The position numbers were made by a program, and so were the translations under genes. From NCBI GenBank assembly GCA_963728825.1, contig CAVSLA010000005.1, positions 496,001-560,000 on the forward strand: 64,000 bases of DNA, given 5' to 3'. A model generated the notes under the pieces. It had not been told where the DNA came from, searched no databases, and saw only the letters and a list, made by a program, of their open reading frames with translations. Every line of letters starts with the position of its first letter. Position 1 is the stretch's first letter. Below, in pieces: positions 42,629 through 52,236 of the stretch. This stretch comes from CAVREM01 sp963728825 (GTDB taxonomy: Bacteria > Acidobacteriota > Vicinamibacteria > Vicinamibacterales > CAVVIG01).

Positions 42629-43163
42629 ATCGCAACTCCCGCAGCAGCCACGCTTTCGCGATTCGCCAGTCGCGCATGACGGTGTCGGGCGACACGTCCA
42701 GCGCGGCCGCGGTTTCCTCGACGCTCAGCCCGCCGAAGAAGCGCATCTCCACCACCCGCGCCTTGCGCTCGTCCATCTTGGCCAGCGCGTCGAGCGCCTC
42801 GTCCAGCGCAACGAGATCGCGGCCCGGTTCGACAACGATCAGCGCCTCGTCGAGCGTGATGGCGTGTTCCCCGCCGCCGCGCTTCTGATAATTCTTCGCG
42901 CGCGCGAAGTCGACCAGAATGCGCCGCATCAGCCGCGCCGAGACCGCCAGGAAGTGGACGCGGTTCTGCCAGTCGACCTGCTGCGCGCCAATCAGGCGCA
43001 GGTAGGCCTCGTTGACCAGCGCCGTCGCCTGCAGGCTATGGCCGGCCCGTTCCCCCCGCATGCAGCCCCGCGCGATGCGGTGCAGCTCCTGGTGGACGAG
43101 CGGCACGAGCTCCTCGAGGGCGGCGTCGTTTCCCCCACGCCAGGCGATGAGTAAGCCGGTCAC
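42615..43163 (-). CDS. ECF sigma factor, TIGR02999 type
   Basis: The 182-residue sigma factor has region 2 HSLQATALVNEAYLRLIGAQ and RMRRIL-type RLMRRILVDFARAK, and region 4 FFGGLSVEETAAALDVSPDT. This subfamily is common in Acidobacteriota and Planctomycetota. No anti-sigma gene is adjacent. GTG at 43163 gives VTGLLIAWRGG, matching the family. The C-terminal GSR and stop derive from a heptamer array. Confidence 0.88.
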   Translation of the reverse strand: MTGLLIAWRGGNDAALEELVPLVHQELHRIARGCMRGERAGHSLQATALVNEAYLRLIGAQQVDWQNRVHFLAVSARLMRRILVDFARAKNYQKRGGGEHAITLDEALIVVEPGRDLVALDEALDALAKMDERKARVVEMRFFGGLSVEETAAALDVSPDTVMRDWRIAKAWLLRELRSGSR

Positions 43164-43261
43164 CGTGCCTGGATTCTCAGGAATGGCCCATTTTAGGCCG
43201 ATTTCGGCCGGCTTCAAGTTTTTCGACCCCGTTCCCGCCTCTAGAGACGGGAGGAAGGTCG

Positions 43262-43849
43262 ATGGCGAACGCGGCACGAAAGGTAACGGCGGCCCTCGCG
43301 GTTTCAGCCACGCTCCTGACGGCTCGCGCGGCAACCGCAGCCGATGCCCAGGCAAGGGTCACGATCGTTCTCCACGTGGACAACTTCGCCAGCCTCCTCC
43401 CAGACGATCTGAACACCGCCCAGACCATCGTCCGGCGCATCTTCGCCGGCGCCGGCGTGCGCGCGGTGTGGGCCGACGCACGTGACAAAGTGCAGATCGA
43501 GGGCGCGCTCAATCTGCGAGTGCTCCTGCTGTCGCGCGAAATGGGCGAGCGGAAGATAGAGACCGATGGGGTTCAGGCGAACGTGTTGGGCCAGGCCTCC
43601 CGAGGCACGGGCCGCGCCTACATCTTCACGCACCGCGTCACCAGGCTGGCCCAGCGTCACGAGCGTGAAGTCGGTCGGGTTCTCGGGCGCATCGTCGCGC
43701 ACGAGGTCGGCCACCTGCTGCTCCCGGTGAACAGCCATTCCAAGACGGGAATCATGTGCGCCAACCTGGACATGCGCACGAGCGTCGACCCCGGTTTCAC
43801 GTCGGAGCAGACGACCGCCATCCACGCGGCCGCCTATTCAGGGAATTGA
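43262..43849 (+). CDS. Secreted zinc-metalloprotease-like protein
   Basis: The 195-residue protein has a signal peptide ending near AATAAD. The motif HEVGHLLLPVNSH, followed by SKTGIM, looks like an HExxH zinc site with a later His and a Met-turn-like GIM. In classical metzincins the third His is at position 11; here it is at 13, so this is a variant or a different family. A GGGAGGAAGG ribosome-binding site precedes ATG. It is divergent from the sigma gene and its 3' end overlaps the next gene by 12 bases. Confidence 0.65.
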   Translation: MANAARKVTAALAVSATLLTARAATAADAQARVTIVLHVDNFASLLPDDLNTAQTIVRRIFAGAGVRAVWADARDKVQIEGALNLRVLLLSREMGERKIETDGVQANVLGQASRGTGRAYIFTHRVTRLAQRHEREVGRVLGRIVAHEVGHLLLPVNSHSKTGIMCANLDMRTSVDPGFTSEQTTAIHAAAYSGN

Positions 43850-45379
43850 AACCGTCAGCTCGGCGCCGAACAACATCGTCCGGTCGTTGTCACGGGCTGC
43901 CCATCGCAGCAGGGCCTCGATGTCCCGCTTGACGAGTCCCTGGAAGACCTGACGGCCATCGGCCACGACGGTGAGCGGCTTCGAGAAGTCGAAGACGTCC
44001 GGCGACAGGAGCAGCGTGAAGGCGGCAACGCCTCGTGTCGCCGCCTGAACCACATTCCCCTCGCGAACGAGATCGACGCGGCCCAACGCTCGCGGTCTCG
44101 GAAACAGCGCGACGACCTTGGGGACATTCTCGGGTTGAAACACGCCCGCGAGCTCGCGCGGGCTGCCGTCACGCACGATTCGCAGCGTCAGCTGCTCGCC
44201 AGACTGGTAGGTTTCGAGCAGGTCGAGCAGCGGCACGCCTTCGGGAATCACACGGGTGTTGATGCGTTCCACCAGATCGCCCGGGAGCAGACCGAAGCGA
44301 TCGGCATTGGACCCCTTCGTCACTGAAATGATCCGCATGCCGGCCGCGCGAACGCCAAAGTTCGGCGACGTTCCGAACGCCCGCTCGTTCAGATCGGGGA
44401 GCGGACTCTCGGCCTGCGGCGGCTTCAGACGATCGATGCGCAGCCAGTGCGCGCGCTCCCCTGCCTCGCCTTCCCAGGTCAGCTGCGCCGGATACGGGTG
44501 GCGCGGATGATCGCGAACGAAGCGTTCGAAGGTGTCCTTGACGTCGGGCCACCACGCGGTGTTGTGACCGGCGTCGGGTTGAGGCTGATACGTCAACGCC
44601 ACGCCTCCGCCCTGCAGGTGGCGGATGTAGGGGTCGACCAGGCTGGTCGGATAGAGCTGATCCTGTCCGCCATTGACGACGAACATCGGCTTGTTACGCA
44701 GGTTGTTGGGAGACAGCTGGTCGCGGATCGAGAGGGACGGATTCGCCAGGATCATCAGGAAGCCGTTCAGCGGCAGGAAGCTCGCGTAGGGCGTCGTGTC
44801 GCGCATCGCGAGGTAGTAGGCGCCTGTACCGCCGTCTGAGACACCCGATACGACCACGCGGTTCTCGTCGACGTTGTACGACCGCTTCAAGCGGTCGAGG
44901 ATGACGCCGAGATTCTCCACTTGTGCCCGGTCCCACCACGGCGCGGTATCCCACGCCATCGGCATCACATAGATCTGCTCAGCGCCGGCCAGTGTCCCTA
45001 TCGATCCGGAGCCTCGCGCGGGGCCGATCGGACGCCCCACCCCACCGTGCAGCTGGAATCGCACCTGGTACCGGCGTGACGGCTGATAACTCTCAGGAAC
45101 TTCCACCGAATAGGCGAACTCGCGCCCGCCGATGTCGTTGCTGAGACGCACGACACCTCTTGGAACACCTGCCGCATACGACCGGCCGCGCCGCAGTCGT
45201 GCAAAGGTCTGGTCGAAGTCCCCGACGTTTCGCGCGATTGCTGATGCCGCCGCCGCAGCTTCTGCTGGCGTCGTCGCATTCCAGAAACGCGCGAACATCT
45301 CGTCCGCAGGTGCCTGGGCCGCCATGCCCACGCCGACAATCAATGACGTCAACAGAACGAGCACGACCGGTGCTCTCAT
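43838..45379 (-). CDS. Exported alpha/beta-hydrolase with C-terminal PDZ domain
   Basis: The 513-residue protein has a signal peptide, then an esterase/PHB-depolymerase-like domain with nucleophile motif GVSDGGTGAYY near residue 180, Asp candidates in NGGQDQLYP, and His in PDAGHNTAWW. A PDZ-like domain follows (RIISVTKGSNADRFGLLPGD). The substrate is unknown. The start overlaps the fdhD stop (ATGA), so it is probably cotranscribed with fdhD, though no functional link is known. Confidence 0.8.
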   Translation of the reverse strand: MRAPVVLVLLTSLIVGVGMAAQAPADEMFARFWNATTPAEAAAAASAIARNVGDFDQTFARLRRGRSYAAGVPRGVVRLSNDIGGREFAYSVEVPESYQPSRRYQVRFQLHGGVGRPIGPARGSGSIGTLAGAEQIYVMPMAWDTAPWWDRAQVENLGVILDRLKRSYNVDENRVVVSGVSDGGTGAYYLAMRDTTPYASFLPLNGFLMILANPSLSIRDQLSPNNLRNKPMFVVNGGQDQLYPTSLVDPYIRHLQGGGVALTYQPQPDAGHNTAWWPDVKDTFERFVRDHPRHPYPAQLTWEGEAGERAHWLRIDRLKPPQAESPLPDLNERAFGTSPNFGVRAAGMRIISVTKGSNADRFGLLPGDLVERINTRVIPEGVPLLDLLETYQSGEQLTLRIVRDGSPRELAGVFQPENVPKVVALFPRPRALGRVDLVREGNVVQAATRGVAAFTLLLSPDVFDFSKPLTVVADGRQVFQGLVKRDIEALLRWAARDNDRTMLFGAELTVSIP

Positions 45380-46188
45380 TGAATGCGCTCCGCGTGCGTG
45401 TAGATGGTAAACGAGCTGCCGCGGACGAATCCGGCCAGCGAGATCCCGGTGTCACGCGCGAGGTCGATCGCCAGGCTCGATGGGGCGGAAACGGCCGCAA
45501 CGATCGGGATGCCCGCGAGAAATGCCTTCTGGACGATTTCAAATGACGCGCGGCCGCTCACGCACAGCACGCGGTCGCCGATCGGCAACACGTCGGCAAG
45601 CAGCATGCGGCCGATGACTTTATCCACCGCATTGTGACGGCCAACGTCTTCCGCGACCGACGCCAGCTGCCCGTCGGCCATGAACAACCCGGCCGCGTGC
45701 AGACCGCCTGTCTCATCGAACAGGCGCTGGGCGGCTCGCAACCGCTCGGGAAGCGCGGCCAGGATGGTCGCGGCAACGGTCATCTCGCCGCGGAGCGGCG
45801 GTCGATCGACAGTCAGCGATTCGATGCTGAGGCGCCCGCACAAGCCACATGACGAGTTCATCGTCACCTGGCGACGCGTTCCGAGCACTTCCTCGAGCGT
45901 CTGTTCGGCAGTCCCGGCCAACGTCACGTTCAGGACGTTTTCCGCATCCTGACAGTAGGCAATCGTGCCCAGGTCGTCGGGACTGGCAATCACGCTCTCC
46001 GACAGGAGAAAGCCGGCGGCCAGCTCGCGGTCAGCACCGGGCGTCCGCATGATCACCGCAAACGGACGGCCGTGGAGCCGGATTTCGAGCGGTTCTTCGA
46101 CGGCGGCGCAGTCGGCGGCATCGGCCCGCGACGTGCCCTGAACACGGATGACGTCGACCGCCCTGACCGGCTGGTGCATGGCGCCCAT
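45376..46188 (-). CDS. fdhD: Formate dehydrogenase accessory sulfurtransferase FdhD
   Basis: FdhD transfers sulfur from IscS to the molybdenum cofactor of formate dehydrogenase. The roughly 270-residue protein has RTPGADRELAAGFLLSESVI, the essential cysteine pair in SSCGLCGRLS, and AEDVGRHNAVDKVIG. ATG at 46188 or 46179 is the likely start. No formate dehydrogenase is in the window. The gene is divergent from the iron permease, with a 25-base gap. Confidence 0.93.
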   Translation of the reverse strand: MGAMHQPVRAVDVIRVQGTSRADAADCAAVEEPLEIRLHGRPFAVIMRTPGADRELAAGFLLSESVIASPDDLGTIAYCQDAENVLNVTLAGTAEQTLEEVLGTRRQVTMNSSCGLCGRLSIESLTVDRPPLRGEMTVAATILAALPERLRAAQRLFDETGGLHAAGLFMADGQLASVAEDVGRHNAVDKVIGRMLLADVLPIGDRVLCVSGRASFEIVQKAFLAGIPIVAAVSAPSSLAIDLARDTGISLAGFVRGSSFTIYTHAERIQ

Positions 46189-46213
46189 GTTACGTTGAAT
46201 CGCAGGAGGACGG

Positions 46214-46681
46214 ATGGCCGGAAGCAAGAGACATTCTGCGAGCGAGTCACTGGAGCGGCTGTCCGAAGCGGTCACGCGCCGCTCGGGCAGCTCGCTCGCG
46301 TTCGGGTCGGCCGTCGGCATCGTCGCCGTGTGGGCGCTGCTCGGGCCGTTGTTCGACTTCTCGGACACCTGGCAGCTGGTCATCAACACCGGCACGACGA
46401 TCGTCACCTTCCTGATGGTCTTTCTCATTCAACGCGCGCAGAACAAGGACGCGCTCGCGGTTCACATCAAGCTGAATGAGCTGGTCGCCGCCATGAAGGG
46501 AGCAAGCAACCGCGTCGTCGACGTCGAAGCTTTCACCGAGGGCGAACTACGAACCATCGAGCGCCATTACGCCGAGCTCGCCCGGCTCGCCCGGGCAGAA
46601 GTCGACGTCACACGATCGCATTCGATCGAGGAGGCGCGGGAGCGGCACACCGTCAAACATAGGAAGCGGAGCGAGCCCTAA
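46214..46681 (+). CDS. Low-affinity iron permease family protein
   Basis: The 155-residue protein has two membrane helices: GSAVGIVAVWALLGPLFDF, then QLVINTGTTIVTFLMVFLIQ followed by RAQNKDALAVHIKLNELV. The second segment is the hallmark of the bacterial low-affinity Fe permease (Fet4-related) family. A perfect AGGAGG lies just before ATG 46214. The transport function is by family only. Confidence 0.85.
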   Translation: MAGSKRHSASESLERLSEAVTRRSGSSLAFGSAVGIVAVWALLGPLFDFSDTWQLVINTGTTIVTFLMVFLIQRAQNKDALAVHIKLNELVAAMKGASNRVVDVEAFTEGELRTIERHYAELARLARAEVDVTRSHSIEEARERHTVKHRKRSEP

Positions 46682-46694
46682 GTACAATTGAGCC

Positions 46695-47195
46695 ATGCCC
46701 GCGACCTCGTCATTCGACGTCACCTCCCCGGTCGATTTTCAGGAAGTCGACAACGCTTTGAACCAGGCGAGGAAAGAGGTCGGCCAGCGCTACGACTTCA
46801 AGGGGGCCAAGGCCGACATCACCCTGAACGCGACCGAGAAGACGCTGACGCTGATTTCCGACGATGAGTTCAAGATGAACGCGTTGTGGGAGATCGTTCA
46901 GACCCGTCTCGTCCGGCGCGGCGTGCCGATCAAGAACTTCAAGGGCGGCGACTCCGAGCCGGCCGCCGGCGGCACAGTGCGCCGTCTCTTCACCATTCAG
47001 GAAGGCATCCCGATCGAAGCGGCGCGCGAAATCGTCAAGTACTTGAAGGACAAGAAGCTGAAGAAAGTCCAGGCCTCCATCCAGGGCGATCAGGTGCGGG
47101 TGACCTCACCTTCGAAAGATGACCTGCAGGAGGCCATGCGCGCCCTCCGGGAGCACGACTTCGGCGTCGCGCTCCAGTTTGGAAACTATCGCTGA
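46695..47195 (+). CDS. yajQ: YajQ-family cyclic-di-GMP/nucleotide-binding protein
   Basis: The 166-residue protein starts MPATSSFDVTSPVDFQEVDN and has QEVGQRYDFKG-type KEVGQRYDFKGAKADI and RRGVPIKNFKGG, as in the UPF0234/YajQ family. Members bind nucleic acids, and some bind c-di-GMP. It follows the iron permease by 13 bases on the same strand. Confidence 0.94.
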   Translation: MPATSSFDVTSPVDFQEVDNALNQARKEVGQRYDFKGAKADITLNATEKTLTLISDDEFKMNALWEIVQTRLVRRGVPIKNFKGGDSEPAAGGTVRRLFTIQEGIPIEAAREIVKYLKDKKLKKVQASIQGDQVRVTSPSKDDLQEAMRALREHDFGVALQFGNYR

Positions 47196-47198
47196 CGC

Positions 47199-47939
47199 CT
47201 ATTTCTTCTCTTTTTTCTTCCACTCGACACCGGTGGCATTGTCCGGGTCGAGCTTGAGGATGGCGTTCGAGAGGCGATCGGGCTTCTTGTCGATCGGCAG
47301 CTGGACTTCGTAGATGACCTCTTCGTTCGAGGCAGTCCGCAACGAGTACTCGAGCCGGCTCTTCGCGAGCAACTCCTCGATGCGCGGCCGCAGGGCGGCT
47401 GGATCCTTCGCCTCGACTTTCAGATCGAAGGGAATACGTGCCTTCTCGAACGATTCGATGATCCACAACACCAACATGATGAAGGCCGTCGCGAACACGG
47501 CCAGCATCCAGATGCCGACGCCGGAAGCGAGTCCGATCCCAAGCGTCGACAACATGACGCCGGCGTCCTTGGGGTCCGCGATCTTGGCTCGGTAACGGAC
47601 CAGGCCAGCGGCGCCGACGATGCCGAACGCGCGCGCGAGGCTCGTGCCGACCACGATCATCACCACGGCACCGACGATGGCGAGAATGATCTGCGTTTGA
47701 ATGACCGAGGCCTGGCGCCGTGGCGTGCCGCGGCGGCGCGGCCGCAACGCCAGTATCGAGGCCAGGCCGGCGGCCAGCGGCAGCCGCACGATCGCATCGC
47801 GCAACTGCTCGAGCTGCGTCGACTGCGGCGGTGCTTCTGTCGTATCGAACTGCACATCGGTTGCTGGTTCACTGGGGGGTTGAGCAAACACCGGCGCGAC
47901 AGTGAGCAGGACAAAGGCAAGCGTGGCGAGGCGGGGCAT
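47199..47939 (-). CDS. DUF4956-type membrane protein
   Basis: The 246-residue protein has a signal peptide, about three central helices, and the conserved ARAFGIVGAAGLVRYRAKI then DPKDAGVMLSTLGIGLASGV, typical of DUF4956 membrane proteins. A soluble C-terminal domain ends in a lysine-rich tail. The function is unknown. It is convergent with yajQ with only three bases between stops. Confidence 0.75.
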   Translation of the reverse strand: MPRLATLAFVLLTVAPVFAQPPSEPATDVQFDTTEAPPQSTQLEQLRDAIVRLPLAAGLASILALRPRRRGTPRRQASVIQTQIILAIVGAVVMIVVGTSLARAFGIVGAAGLVRYRAKIADPKDAGVMLSTLGIGLASGVGIWMLAVFATAFIMLVLWIIESFEKARIPFDLKVEAKDPAALRPRIEELLAKSRLEYSLRTASNEEVIYEVQLPIDKKPDRLSNAILKLDPDNATGVEWKKKEKK

Positions 47940-47982
47940 TCACCACCTTTGATCGCAAGTACGCTGCCAGCTCAAGAAAAAC

Positions 47983-50937
47983 ATGACGGTCGAGCTTAGC
48001 CGTGGCGCTGGGCTTGCACCCGCACCACAGGTGACCGCTGTCACGCCGGAGGGACTCCGGCCCGAGCCAAGTCGAGGGCCGCGAATTCCAGTCGCGACCT
48101 ATCGTCTGCAGTTCAACTCACAATTCATGTTTCGCGACGCCCGCGCGATCGTGGACTACCTGCGCGCGCTTGGCATCACCGACTGCTACGCGTCCTCGTA
48201 CTTGCGCGCGGTGCCGGGCAGCAGCCACGGCTACGACATCGCCGATCCCACCCGGCTCAATCCCGAAATCGGCTCCGAGCAGGATTACTGGGCGTGGGTG
48301 GGTGCGCTGAAGAGTGCCGGGATGGGTCACATCCTCGACGTCGTTCCCAACCACATGGGCATCGCCAAGTCGTCGAATCCCTGGTGGAACGACGTTCTGG
48401 AGAATGGACCGAGCTCTCGCTACGCGAAGTTCTTCGACATCGAATGGCGGCCCGTCAAGGACGAGCTGGCCGAGAAGGTCTTGATCCCCATTCTTGGCGA
48501 CTACTACGGCGCCACGCTCGAGACGCACGAACTGACCCTCGTGTATCAGGAAGGTTCCTTCATCGTCCGTTATTACGACGACTGGCTGCCGATCGCTCCC
48601 GATACCTATCCGCGGATACTCGAGGCCGCGCTCGGGCTCTGGGACGTCGGCGAGGCGGTCAAGGACGAGTTGCGCAGCGTCATGACGGCCGCGAGCAACC
48701 TGCCGCCCCGCAACGCCCGCGACCAGGAGGCCATTCACGTTCGTGCGCGCGAGAAGGAAATCGTGAAGCGGCGCCTGGCGGCGCTGGTCTCGGAACACGA
48801 TGCACTCGACAAGGCCGTGCAGCGGGCGCTGACGCTGTTCAACGGCACGGCCGGTGAACCGCGCTCATTCGATCGGCTGGATGCGCTGCTCTCTGAGCAG
48901 TCCTATCGCCTGTCGGACTGGCATGTCGCCTCGGAGGAGATCAACTACCGGAGATTCTTCGACGTGAACCAGCTCGCGGCGCTGCGGGTGGAAGATCCGG
49001 AGGTCTTCGACGAGGTCCACACGTTCATTTTCGAGCTGCTGGCGCAGGGCGCGCCGACCGGCCTTCGCATCGATCATGTCGACGGTCTGTTCGCTCCCGG
49101 CGACTACCTGCGTCGCCTGCAGGCCCGGGCCGCGGAACTGACGGGAGCCGCCGCCGAGCAGCTCGATCGATCCGTCTACCTGGTTGTTGAAAAAATCCTC
49201 GGCGCCGACGAGCAGCTGCCCGCCGACTGGCCTGTCCACGGAACGACCGGCTATGAGTTCGCCGCCGTTGTGAACAATCTGTTCGTGGATCGGCGGCACG
49301 AGCGCGCCCTCGACGACATCTACGCGCGCTTCGTACGGGGGCGCAGGTCGCGGCCATCCTTCGAGGATCTGGCCTACCAGAGCAAGAAGTTGACCGTGCA
49401 CGCGACCATGTCAGGCGATATCAACTGGTTGGGGCACCAGCTCAATCGGCTGTCGGAACGCAATCGCCACTATCGGGACTTCACGCTCTACAGCTTGATC
49501 GCGTCGCTCAAGGAAGTGATCGCCTGTTTTCCGATCTATCGGACCTACATCACCGCTGACGGCCCGGTCAGCGAGCGCGATCGGCGCTTCATCGCACGCG
49601 CCCTGCGGTGCGCCAACGAACGGGCGCCTGGCCCGACGTCGCGGGTCTTCGAATTCATCCAGCGGGTGCTGCTCAAGCAGACCGTCGCCACCACTTCGGA
49701 AGAATGCCAGGAACGCGCGAGGTTCATCGGGAAGTTTCAACAGATCACCAGCCCGGTCGCCGCCAAGGGCATCGAAGACACGGCGTTCTACCTCTACAAC
49801 CGTCTGCTGTCGTTGAACGAAGTCGGCGCCGATCCGACCCGGTTTGGCCTGGACGCCGCGTCAGTGCACGCCTGGCTGTCAGATCGGTGGCGGCAGTGGC
49901 CGGCGGCGCTGTCGACGACGTCGACGCACGACACCAAGCGCGGTGAAGACGTCCGCGCCCGTCTCAACGTGCTGTCGGAAATTCCGGATGACTGGAAAAC
50001 GGCGGTAACGAAATGGCGCGCCTCGAATCGCCGGTTCCGCAGCGACGTCGGCGGGGTGGTCGTGCCCGACCCGAACGACGAGTACCTGGTGTATCAGACT
50101 CTGGTGGGCGCGTGGCCGTTCGACGCGACGGCGCAGTCCGCGTTCCGTGAGCGGTTGACGAACTACCTGCGTAAGGCGATGCGCGAAGCCAAACGTCATA
50201 CCAGCTGGCTCAGTCCGAATGACGACTACGAATCAGCCGTGCTGCGCTTCGTGGACGCGATTCTGGATCCGCGACGCCCATTCCTCCACCTGTTTACGCC
50301 GTTCCAGGCGCGCATCGCCGAGCTCGGCGTCTACAACAGCCTCGCGCAGCTGCTCATCAAGATCACCGCGCCCGGGGTGCCCGACTTCTATCAGGGGACC
50401 GAATTGTGGGATCTGGCGCTGGTCGATCCTGACAACCGTCGTCCGGTCGACTACGCCGAGCGCCGGGAGATTCTGACGGGCGTCGAAACCGCCCATCCCG
50501 CGGAGCTCCTCGAGCATCGCGCCGACGGGCGCGTCAAGATGTTCGTCATGGTGAAGGCGCTCGGCGAGCGGGCCGCGAACCGGGAAATCTTCGAGGCGGG
50601 CAGCTACGTGCCGCTGTCGACGTGGGGCGACTGCCGCGAGCACGTGTTCGCGTTCGCCCGAGGTCGCCAGCAGGCCACGGCCATTACGGTTGTGCCGCGG
50701 CTCGTCGCCGGTCTGCTGGGTGGCCGAGCCGTGCCGCCGGTCGGCGGAGCGGTCTGGCGCGACACACGAATCAGGCTGTCGGAAGTGAACGACTCACGGC
50801 TGCAGTGGCCGGGGAGCTTTCGTAATGTCATGACCGGCGACGTGCTGGTGCCGCGGGCGGACGCCGAAGGAGTGTGGCTGGACGCCGCGGCTGTCTTCGA
50901 TCGGTTTCCGGCGGCGCTGCTGGTTCCTGTACTCTGA
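47983..50937 (+). CDS. treY: Maltooligosyltrehalose synthase
   Basis: TreY (GH13) rearranges the terminal alpha-1,4 bond of malto-oligosaccharides to alpha,alpha-1,1. The 984-residue protein has ATYRLQFNSQFMFRDA, ILDVVPNHMGIA, the nucleophile Asp in LRIDHVDGLFAPGDY, the acid Glu in VVEKILGADEQLP, and STHDTKRGEDVRARL. treZ, its usual partner that releases trehalose, is not beside it; it may lie elsewhere. Confidence 0.94.
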   Translation: MTVELSRGAGLAPAPQVTAVTPEGLRPEPSRGPRIPVATYRLQFNSQFMFRDARAIVDYLRALGITDCYASSYLRAVPGSSHGYDIADPTRLNPEIGSEQDYWAWVGALKSAGMGHILDVVPNHMGIAKSSNPWWNDVLENGPSSRYAKFFDIEWRPVKDELAEKVLIPILGDYYGATLETHELTLVYQEGSFIVRYYDDWLPIAPDTYPRILEAALGLWDVGEAVKDELRSVMTAASNLPPRNARDQEAIHVRAREKEIVKRRLAALVSEHDALDKAVQRALTLFNGTAGEPRSFDRLDALLSEQSYRLSDWHVASEEINYRRFFDVNQLAALRVEDPEVFDEVHTFIFELLAQGAPTGLRIDHVDGLFAPGDYLRRLQARAAELTGAAAEQLDRSVYLVVEKILGADEQLPADWPVHGTTGYEFAAVVNNLFVDRRHERALDDIYARFVRGRRSRPSFEDLAYQSKKLTVHATMSGDINWLGHQLNRLSERNRHYRDFTLYSLIASLKEVIACFPIYRTYITADGPVSERDRRFIARALRCANERAPGPTSRVFEFIQRVLLKQTVATTSEECQERARFIGKFQQITSPVAAKGIEDTAFYLYNRLLSLNEVGADPTRFGLDAASVHAWLSDRWRQWPAALSTTSTHDTKRGEDVRARLNVLSEIPDDWKTAVTKWRASNRRFRSDVGGVVVPDPNDEYLVYQTLVGAWPFDATAQSAFRERLTNYLRKAMREAKRHTSWLSPNDDYESAVLRFVDAILDPRRPFLHLFTPFQARIAELGVYNSLAQLLIKITAPGVPDFYQGTELWDLALVDPDNRRPVDYAERREILTGVETAHPAELLEHRADGRVKMFVMVKALGERAANREIFEAGSYVPLSTWGDCREHVFAFARGRQQATAITVVPRLVAGLLGGRAVPPVGGAVWRDTRIRLSEVNDSRLQWPGSFRNVMTGDVLVPRADAEGVWLDAAAVFDRFPAALLVPVL

Positions 50938-50944
50938 CGCCTCA

Positions 50945-52198
50945 ATGGACTACCTCACGATCATCGGCGGCGTGTTCCTCGTATGGTTCGTACTGGTCCT
51001 GCTGTTCGCGCCGCACATTCCCTACACCCTCGATGCTCCGATCGATCCATGCGGCGACCACTTCATCCGCATGATCGAGGCGACCTGCCAGGGGTCGTTC
51101 AAGGGCGGCAACAAGATCGAGATCTTCACCGATGGCCCGGCGTTCTATCCGGCGATGATTGCCGCCATCCGCAGCGCGCGCGAGACCGTGAACATGGAGG
51201 TCTACATGTTCAAGCGCGGCGAAGCGGCCGATCTGTTCGTGGACGCGCTCGCCGAACGGGCACGGGCCGGGGTCCGCGTCACGCTGGTGATGGACGCGGT
51301 CGGCAGCTTCGGTCATTACCGCCACATCGCCGGGCGCCTGCGTCCGCATGGCTGCCGGGTGGAGCCCTATCAGCGTTTGAAGTGGTACCGCCTGGCGCGG
51401 TTGAACAACCGCACGCACCGCGAGCTGGTGGTCATCGACGGTGAAGTCGCCTTCGCCGGCGGCGCGGGGATTGCGGATTGGTGGCTGAAGCCGCTGAAGG
51501 GCAAGCCGATCTGGCGGGACCTGATGGCCCGCATCGAAGGACCGATCGTCACGGCGATTCAAGGGGTGGCGGCCGAGAACTGGCTGGAGTGTTCCGGGCA
51601 GATTCTGACCAGCGAGGAGATCTACAAGAGGCAGCCGGAACCCGGATCGAGCGGAGCGCTCGTCGTCAAGAGCTCGCCGGCTGACCGCGCCACAGCTTCT
51701 CGCATTCTGTTTCAAACGCTGATCGAGACCGCGCAAGGCTCGGTGCGAATCATCACCCCCTATTTCCTGCCCGACAAAGCGTTCCGCCGGGCGTTGCGGC
51801 GCGTGCTGGCGCGCGGCGTCCCGATCACGGTCATCGTCCCCGGCCCGGTCACTGATCAGGGCTTCCTGCGGCTGGCGAGCCGACGGTCGTACGGAACGCT
51901 GCTCAAGGCCGGCATGAAAATCCTCGAGTATCAGCCAGGGATGAACCACACGAAGCTGCTGGTCGTCGACGACATCTGGTCGGTGATAGGCTCGACCAAC
52001 CTGGACAATCGCTCGTTCGAGCACAACGACGAGATAAACGTCGCCATTCGCGACCGGGTGGTTGCTGAGCGGCTGACGTGCGATTTCGAGACGGACCTGC
52101 GACGGTCACGCGACATCTCGCTGGCCGAGTGGCGGCACCGCCCGGTCTGGGAGAAGCTCATCGGAACCCTCGCCTGGCTCCTCGAACGCCAGCAATAG
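50945..52198 (+). CDS. Phospholipase D-family protein, cardiolipin synthase-like
   Basis: The 417-residue protein has one N-terminal membrane helix and two PLD halves. The second HKD motif is intact (NHTKLLVVDD with GSTNLDNRSF). The first reads THRELVVIDG with Glu where HxKxxxxD expects Lys. Cardiolipin synthases join two phosphatidylglycerols. The altered first motif could reduce activity or change the mechanism. It follows treY by seven bases on the same strand. Confidence 0.85.
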   Translation: MDYLTIIGGVFLVWFVLVLLFAPHIPYTLDAPIDPCGDHFIRMIEATCQGSFKGGNKIEIFTDGPAFYPAMIAAIRSARETVNMEVYMFKRGEAADLFVDALAERARAGVRVTLVMDAVGSFGHYRHIAGRLRPHGCRVEPYQRLKWYRLARLNNRTHRELVVIDGEVAFAGGAGIADWWLKPLKGKPIWRDLMARIEGPIVTAIQGVAAENWLECSGQILTSEEIYKRQPEPGSSGALVVKSSPADRATASRILFQTLIETAQGSVRIITPYFLPDKAFRRALRRVLARGVPITVIVPGPVTDQGFLRLASRRSYGTLLKAGMKILEYQPGMNHTKLLVVDDIWSVIGSTNLDNRSFEHNDEINVAIRDRVVAERLTCDFETDLRRSRDISLAEWRHRPVWEKLIGTLAWLLERQQ

Positions 52199-52236
52199 CC
52201 GCTCGACGGCCGGGTGATTGCAGCGAGGGCACGAAC

